From: Mannheimia haemolytica
GTDB lineage: Bacteria; Pseudomonadota; Gammaproteobacteria; Enterobacterales; Pasteurellaceae
Direction of reading: 5' to 3'
DNA: 64,000 nt
Assembly (NCBI GenBank): GCA_900638155.1
Contig: LR134495.1
Span: 1,674,001-1,738,000, forward strand
This document shows positions 59,905-64,000 of this stretch, in pieces. Each line of letters starts with the position of its first letter. Within the stretch, counting starts at the first letter, position 1. The notes beneath the pieces were generated by a model. The model had not been told where the DNA came from, ran no database searches, and worked only from the letters and a program-made list of their open reading frames with translations. A program made the position numbers and the translations under genes.

Positions 59905-59928
59905 GGCGAAAAATATTTCGCCCCTACA
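59905..59928 (-). repeat. TGTAGGGGC palindromic element, copy 2
   Basis: On the minus strand it reads TGTAGGGGCGAAATAT then TTTTCGCC, nearly identical to copy 1 at 41847-41871. It lies 21 bases before the iscU start. Confidence 0.8.
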
Positions 59929-59960
59929 TTCAATTTACTATTTGTGATGAAAGCTTATTT

Positions 59961-59985
59961 TGTAGGGGCAAATTATTATTTGCCC
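59961..59985 (+). repeat. TGTAGGGGC palindromic element, copy 3
   Basis: TGTAGGGGCAAAT...ATTTGCCC, in opposite orientation to copy 2. The stem has paired changes (C-to-A-side and G-to-T-side) that keep base pairing relative to copies 1 and 2. Confidence 0.8.
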
Positions 59986-60003
59986 TTGCAAAATTTTTCT
60001 GAA

Positions 60004-61224
60004 TTAGTGGTGATTCCATTCGATTTTAGACAAATCTACACCTTCTTTGAACATTTCCCAAAGAGGCGAAAGCTCACGCAATTTCACGATAGCTTTTTTC
60101 ACGATTTCAATAGTATGATCGATTTCTTCTTCAGTTGTCCAACGACCTAAAGTGAAACGGATTGAGCTGTGAGCTAATTCATCGTCACGACCGATTGCAC
60201 GTAACACATAAGATGGCTCTAAACTTGCAGAAGTACAAGCTGAACCTGATGATACTGCGATATCACGTAATGACATCATTAACGATTCGCCCTCAACAAA
60301 GTTAAAGCTGATGTTTAGGTTTGAACCGATACGTTTACCTTCTTCCATTGAACCATTTACATATACTTCTTCAATATCTTTGAAGCCGTTATATAAACGA
60401 TCACGTAACACGGTTAAACGAGCCATTTCGCTTGCCATTTCTTCTTTAGCAATACGATATGCTTCACCCATACCTACAATTTGGTGAACAGGTAATGTAC
60501 CCGAACGCATACCACGCTCGTGACCGCCACCGTGAATAATCGCTTCTAAACGTACACGTGGTTTACGGCAAACATATAAACCGCCGATCCCTTTTGGTCC
60601 GTATAATTTGTGGCTTGAGAAAGACATTAAATCAACATTTAACTCTTGTACATCAACCGGAATTTTACCTACAGACTGGGTTGCATCAACATGGAAAATG
60701 ATTTTCTTCGCACGGCAGATTGCACCGATTTCTTTGATCGGTTGAATTACGCCCATTTCGTTATTGACGTGCATTACCGAAATTAAAATCGTGTCCGGGC
60801 GGATAGCCGCTTCTAATTTAGCTAAATCTAAAATACCGTCTTCTTCAGGGTCTAAGTAAGTTACTTCAAAACCTTCACGCTCTAACTGGCGACAAGTATC
60901 TAATACTGCTTTATGTTCGGTTTTAACAGTGATAATGTGTTTACCTTTGGTTTGATAGAAATGCGCAGCACCTTTAATAGCTAAGTTATCAGACTCTGTC
61001 GCACCAGAAGTGAAAACGATTTCACGACTGTCTGCACCAATTAAATCGGCAATTTGGTTACGAGCCACATCAACGGCTTCTTCTGCTTCCCAACCAAATT
61101 TGTGTGAGCGAGAAGCAGGGTTACCAAAGATGCCGTCTTTGGTCATATATTCCATCATTTTTTTTGCAACACGCTCATCCATTGGCGTAGTTGCAGCATA
61201 GTCCAAATAAATTGGTAATTTCAT
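60004..61224 (-). CDS. iscS: Cysteine desulfurase IscS
   Basis: PLP enzyme that takes sulfur from cysteine for Fe-S clusters, tRNA thiolation and cofactors. The 406-residue protein starts [20 protein letters not shown], binds PLP through the Lys in [12 protein letters not shown], and has the mobile catalytic Cys in [14 protein letters not shown] near residue 330. The C-terminus ends [10 protein letters not shown] as in E. coli. It lies 53 bases after iscR with a good ribosome site. Confidence 0.97.
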   Translation of the reverse strand: MKLPIYLDYAATTPMDERVAKKMMEYMTKDGIFGNPASRSHKFGWEAEEAVDVARNQIADLIGADSREIVFTSGATESDNLAIKGAAHFYQTKGKHIITVKTEHKAVLDTCRQLEREGFEVTYLDPEEDGILDLAKLEAAIRPDTILISVMHVNNEMGVIQPIKEIGAICRAKKIIFHVDATQSVGKIPVDVQELNVDLMSFSSHKLYGPKGIGGLYVCRKPRVRLEAIIHGGGHERGMRSGTLPVHQIVGMGEAYRIAKEEMASEMARLTVLRDRLYNGFKDIEEVYVNGSMEEGKRIGSNLNISFNFVEGESLMMSLRDIAVSSGSACTSASLEPSYVLRAIGRDDELAHSSIRFTLGRWTTEEEIDHTIEIVKKAIVKLRELSPLWEMFKEGVDLSKIEWNHH

Positions 61225-61277
61225 TTTTACTCCTGATTAAAATAACCAAGCGGTTATTTTTAATAAAAAATTTGCAA

Positions 61278-61730
61278 TTAGTGATGATGCGGATGATCGT
61301 GACAATGCTCTTTTTCACAATCGTGATCAGCATGTTCCGCAGCTAAATCAGCAACTGAAATTGTCCCTAAAAACTGCTCAATTTGATCTTCTAATCGCTC
61401 CCACAAAGAATGCGTTAAACATTGAGAATCTTTACGACAATTACCACTGCCCTTACATCTAGTTACATCAATATTTTCATTAACTGCGTTAATAATCATT
61501 CCTACGCTAATATCTTCAGGTCTTTTACCTAGCTGATAACCACCACCCGGGCCTCGAACACTTTGCACAAGCCCATCACGGCGAAGTTGTGCAAAAAGCT
61601 GTTCCAAATAGGAAAGGGAAATAGCTTGGCGATCTGAAATATCGGCTAAACTCACCGGTTCTGATTTTCCATGTAAAGCAATATCTAAAATAGCTGTTAC
61701 AGCATAACGGCCTTTTGAGGTAAGTTTCAT
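61278..61730 (-). CDS. iscR: Fe-S cluster regulator IscR with His/Cys-rich tail
   Basis: Rrf2-family regulator that senses Fe-S status and represses its own operon. The 150-residue protein has the helix-turn-helix start [20 protein letters not shown]. The [2Fe-2S] ligands Cys92, Cys98, Cys104 and His107 lie at exactly the E. coli positions. The last 19 residues hold eight His and two Cys (about 132-150), suggesting an extra metal-binding segment. It is the first isc gene, and a type 1 IscR operator lies 56-80 bases upstream. Confidence 0.95.
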   Translation of the reverse strand: MKLTSKGRYAVTAILDIALHGKSEPVSLADISDRQAISLSYLEQLFAQLRRDGLVQSVRGPGGGYQLGKRPEDISVGMIINAVNENIDVTRCKGSGNCRKDSQCLTHSLWERLEDQIEQFLGTISVADLAAEHADHDCEKEHCHDHPHHH

Positions 61731-61785
61731 AAATCTCCTCGTGAATTTCCCAGAAAATCGTCTGGGGAAGTTGTTAAATTTTGAT

Positions 61786-61810
61786 ATACCCCACTAATTT
61801 AGTCAATCAT
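61786..61810 (-). promoter_or_regulatory. IscR type 1 operator upstream of iscR
   Basis: On the minus strand: ATGATTGACTAAATTAGT then GGGGTAT. It matches the 25-base IscR type 1 consensus ATASYYGACTRWWWYAGTCRRSTAT at all but three positions. Its place 56-80 bases before the iscR ATG fits autorepression by [2Fe-2S]-IscR, as in E. coli. Confidence 0.85.
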
Positions 61811-61979
61811 TTAGAACTAATTAGTGTGAAAGGTTTTATATATTAAAAATGTCCAAAATGTCCGAGCTAATTATACGGAAAAACACACTAAAAAACCAAA
61901 AGAAAGTCAAAATAAGTCGATAATTTACGCAATTTTGCATTCAACTGATCGGAACAGATGTTTTTTTATAAAAATTTAA

Positions 61980-62008
61980 TTGATAGAGTAAATTTAGCCC
62001 CGTAAAAT
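61980..62008 (+). promoter_or_regulatory. Sigma-70-like promoter of the ompP1 gene
   Basis: TTGATA, a 17-base spacer and TAAAAT, each one or two bases from consensus. It lies 88 bases before the ATG of the porin gene. Confidence 0.65.
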
Positions 62009-62095
62009 CCGCCTGTTATATTAAATATTAACAATGCATCATTTTATTTATTCAAATTACAATTATTTCCTTTTCATAAATTTAAGAGACTTACT

Positions 62096-63424
62096 ATGAA
62101 AAACTTTTCAAAAACATTACTTGCTTCAGTGATTACACTTAGTTCAGCAGGGGCATCAGCTGCTGCATTCCAATTGGCAGAAGTTTCAACTTCAGGCTTA
62201 GGAATGGCCTATGCAGGTAATGCTGCAGTTGCCGATAACGCTTCTGTGGTGGCAAGCAACCCGGCATTGATGACGTTATTTAAACAAACTGAAATTTCTG
62301 CCGGTGGTGTTGTGGTTAATGCTGATGTTAATGTTGATGGCAACTTAGGCCCTTATAAAGCATCTCAAAAGAATATTATTCCAACTGCTTTAGTCCCGAA
62401 TTTATATATTGTTTCACCTATCAATGACCGCTTTGCAATTGGTGGTGGCGTAAATGTAAACTATGGTATGAAGTCACACTTTGATCCTGATTTCAATGCA
62501 GGTATGTACGGCGGTAATACCGAATTAAAAGTCATCAACTTTAACTTAAGCGGTGCTTATAATTTAGGCTACGGTTTTAGTGCCGGTGCGGGCTTAAATG
62601 TACTTTACTCTGAAGCAGAATTTATTCGTCATTTAGGTATTGGGGGTAAAGTATTAGCAAGCAGACTAGCACCTATCGTGCCTACAGCTGCTGCCTCACT
62701 GGCTCAAATGCAAAATAATACTGAAGTTGCCCGTGTTAAAGGCGATGAATGGAGCTTAGGCTGGAATACCGGTTTAATGTATGAAATCAATGAAAGAAAC
62801 CGTTTAGGTGTTGCTTATCACTCTGCAGTTAATGTGAAATTTAAAGGCCAATACTCAAATGGGTTTCCAACCGCATTTAACGCTTTGTTAGCAAACCCAG
62901 CTATTGCAGCTCAATCACCAATGAGCCAAGCAACCGGCGGACAAGAAATCCCGGGTCGTTTAACGCTACATCTACCGGCTTACTGGGAAATTTCAGGTTA
63001 TCACAAACTAACCGACAAATTAGCAATGCAATATAGCTATAAACGTACAGAATGGGAAAAATTCAAAGCTTTAACCGCTTATGGTGAATCTGGTAATGTT
63101 TTATTAAATAAAGAAGAAAACTACAGCGACTCTTCTCGTGTTGCATTAGGTTTCTCTTATGATGTAAACGAATCCTTAACATTGCGTACCGGCATTGCCT
63201 ATGATGAAACTGCAAGTGTAACCAGTCCGTCAATTTCTATTCCGGACACTGATCGTACTTGGTATAGTGTAGGTGCAACCTATCGCTTCACCCCAAATCT
63301 TTCAGCAGATTTAGGTTACTCGCATTTAAGAGGTTCAAAAAACCAATTTAAAGAAGGAAATGCAGTATTTAACGTGAAATCACGTGCTAACCTTTACGGT
63401 TTAAACGTAAACTACAAATTCTAA
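62096..63424 (+). CDS. Outer membrane protein P1 / FadL-family transporter
   Basis: A 442-residue outer-membrane beta barrel of the OmpP1/FadL/TodX family, which moves long-chain fatty acids or other hydrophobic molecules. It has a signal peptide (about 1-23) and the family's mature start AAFQLAEVSTSGLGMAYAGN, which forms the hatch, then NASVVASNPALMTLF. It ends with Phe (NVNYKF), the normal barrel signal. Length is close to H. influenzae P1. AAGAGA precedes the ATG and a terminator follows. Confidence 0.92.
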   Translation: MKNFSKTLLASVITLSSAGASAAAFQLAEVSTSGLGMAYAGNAAVADNASVVASNPALMTLFKQTEISAGGVVVNADVNVDGNLGPYKASQKNIIPTALVPNLYIVSPINDRFAIGGGVNVNYGMKSHFDPDFNAGMYGGNTELKVINFNLSGAYNLGYGFSAGAGLNVLYSEAEFIRHLGIGGKVLASRLAPIVPTAAASLAQMQNNTEVARVKGDEWSLGWNTGLMYEINERNRLGVAYHSAVNVKFKGQYSNGFPTAFNALLANPAIAAQSPMSQATGGQEIPGRLTLHLPAYWEISGYHKLTDKLAMQYSYKRTEWEKFKALTAYGESGNVLLNKEENYSDSSRVALGFSYDVNESLTLRTGIAYDETASVTSPSISIPDTDRTWYSVGATYRFTPNLSADLGYSHLRGSKNQFKEGNAVFNVKSRANLYGLNVNYKF

Positions 63425-63442
63425 TTTGATGAATTAAGATTT

Positions 63443-63478
63443 AAAGAGGTGTAAAATCAATTACACCTCTTTTTTTAT
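63443..63478 (+). terminator. Terminator after the ompP1 gene
   Basis: AAAGAGGTGTAA / TTACACCTCTTT, a 12-base perfect stem with a 6-base loop, followed by TTTTTTATT. Confidence 0.93.
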
Positions 63479-63490
63479 TGGCATAAAAAA

Positions 63491-64000
63491 ATGAAATCTC
63501 AAATTTACTACGATTACTACCCTAGCCCCATCGGGCAATTATTGCTTTTAGCCACAGAAAAAGGCTTAATTTACATTGAGCTTGGGCAAGAGCAACAAAC
63601 CACCTCGCTTGATAATTTTCTTTCTGCTCAAGTTGCAAGCGGTCAGATTTTAGAGATTTTTTGCAAAACCAAAGAGATTTTAGGCCGCTATTTTGCCGGC
63701 GAGCCATTGGATTTTCAGCAGCTGGATTTTCTTGCTCCGCAAGGCACACCATTCCAGCAATCAGTTTGGAAAATATTGCGTGAAATTCCTTACGGGCAAA
63801 CTACTACTTATGGCGAAATTGCAAATCAATTAGGCAAGCCAAATGCAATGCGAGCTGTTGGCGGTGCAGTTGGGCGAAATCCGATTTCGATTTTAGTGCC
63901 TTGCCATCGAGTCTTAGGGAAAAATCAAGCCTTAACCGGATTCGGTGGTGGCTTGCCGAATAAGCGTTTTCTATTACAGCTTGAAGGTATTGCCTATAAA
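63491..64000 (+). CDS. ogt: Methylated-DNA-[protein]-cysteine S-methyltransferase (partial, right edge)
   Basis: Repairs O6-alkylguanine by suicidal transfer to its own cysteine. The 170 codons visible begin MKSQIYYDYYPSPIGQLLLL, with the DNA-binding PFQQSVWKILREIPYGQTTTYGEIA and the active Cys138 in LVPCHRVLG. The final FGGGLPNKRFLLQLEG is near the normal end of the family, so only a few codons should be missing. Single-domain size suggests Ogt rather than Ada. The ribosome site is weak. The gene follows the ompP1 terminator. Confidence 0.92.
   Translation, partial: MKSQIYYDYYPSPIGQLLLLATEKGLIYIELGQEQQTTSLDNFLSAQVASGQILEIFCKTKEILGRYFAGEPLDFQQLDFLAPQGTPFQQSVWKILREIPYGQTTTYGEIANQLGKPNAMRAVGGAVGRNPISILVPCHRVLGKNQALTGFGGGLPNKRFLLQLEGIAYK

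Larger units (their letters stand above)
61731..62095. other. Divergent intergenic region iscR / ompP1
   Basis: This 365-base gap holds the IscR operator on the iscR side and a sigma-70-like promoter on the ompP1 side. The AT-rich middle (about 61840-61975) shows a short direct repeat ATGTCC (61849-61863) but no supported gene. Confidence 0.7.

Noticed and set aside
61849..61923. 24-codon ORF in the iscR-ompP1 gap
   Set aside because: No ribosome site, no hydrophobic or recognisable pattern, and AT-rich surroundings make chance likely.

Overview
This window comes from the chromosome of a Pasteurellaceae bacterium. The 9-mer ACAAGCGGT and its reverse complement recur throughout, inside genes and in intergenic hairpins. 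This is the core of the 'Apl-type' DNA uptake sequence of the Actinobacillus / Mannheimia / Bibersteinia / H. ducreyi branch, whereas H. influenzae uses AAGTGCGGT. Protein sequences and gene orders also fit this family. No insertion sequence, prophage, CRISPR array, tRNA or rRNA was seen. The content is mostly conserved core genome, so the unusual signals are small: hidden short genes, regulatory sites, palindromic repeats and a few odd insertions in core operons.

Layout. 1-5.8 kb (minus): glycogen operon glgB-glgX-glgC-glgA (glgA cut by the window edge). 6.1-10.5 kb (plus): fructose PTS operon fruBKA, with one perfect and one near-perfect CRP site in the gap shared with glgB, then two tiny overlapping ORFs. 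10.5-13.5 kb: RarD-like permease, lemA and two TPM-domain genes. 13.7-15.1 kb (minus): ftsB-ispD-ispF. 15.4-19.1 kb (plus): pckA, bioB, the 4.5S SRP RNA gene ffs, gloB. 19.3-27.9 kb (plus): envelope cluster uppS-cdsA-rseP-bamA-skp-lpxD-fabZ-lpxA, ended by a terminator and without lpxB. 27.9-31.6 kb (minus): mnmC, a free-standing 26-residue membrane protein gene with its own promoter and terminator, and trpCF. 31.7-35.9 kb: yqcC, truC, a YoaH-like gene, a secreted protein of unknown function, a CYTH protein and ycjX. 36-42.9 kb (plus): smpB, serS, an Excalibur-domain protein, leuS, lptE, holA. 42.9-47.5 kb (minus): pilA-pilB-pilC-pilD-coaE-yacG, the type IV pilus/DNA uptake operon, preceded by a CRP-S-like competence site. 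47.7-53.8 kb: radA, a small membrane protein, folA, proB, a TauE/SafE-type permease, nth, cca. 54-61.7 kb (minus): tehA-like gene and the isc Fe-S operon iscR-S-U-A-hscB-[DUF2625]-hscA-[Imm51-like]-fdx-iscX. 62.1-64 kb (plus): an OmpP1/FadL porin and the start of an ogt-like methyltransferase gene.

How the parts work together. The glg and fru operons diverge from a CRP-controlled region, linking storage and sugar uptake to cAMP. The uppS-lpxA block builds and inserts outer-membrane components. The pil genes make the uptake pilus that would use the ACAAGCGGT signals seen across the window. The isc operon has a clear IscR type 1 operator for feedback control and carries two extra genes that resemble immunity-protein families.

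The most interesting items are the two immunity-like genes in the isc operon, the hidden 26-residue gene, the CRP-S-like site before pilA, uptake sequences built into terminator hairpins, a palindromic repeat family with compensatory stem changes, and an IscR with a His/Cys-rich tail. All family assignments were made by reading the sequence, without database searches.
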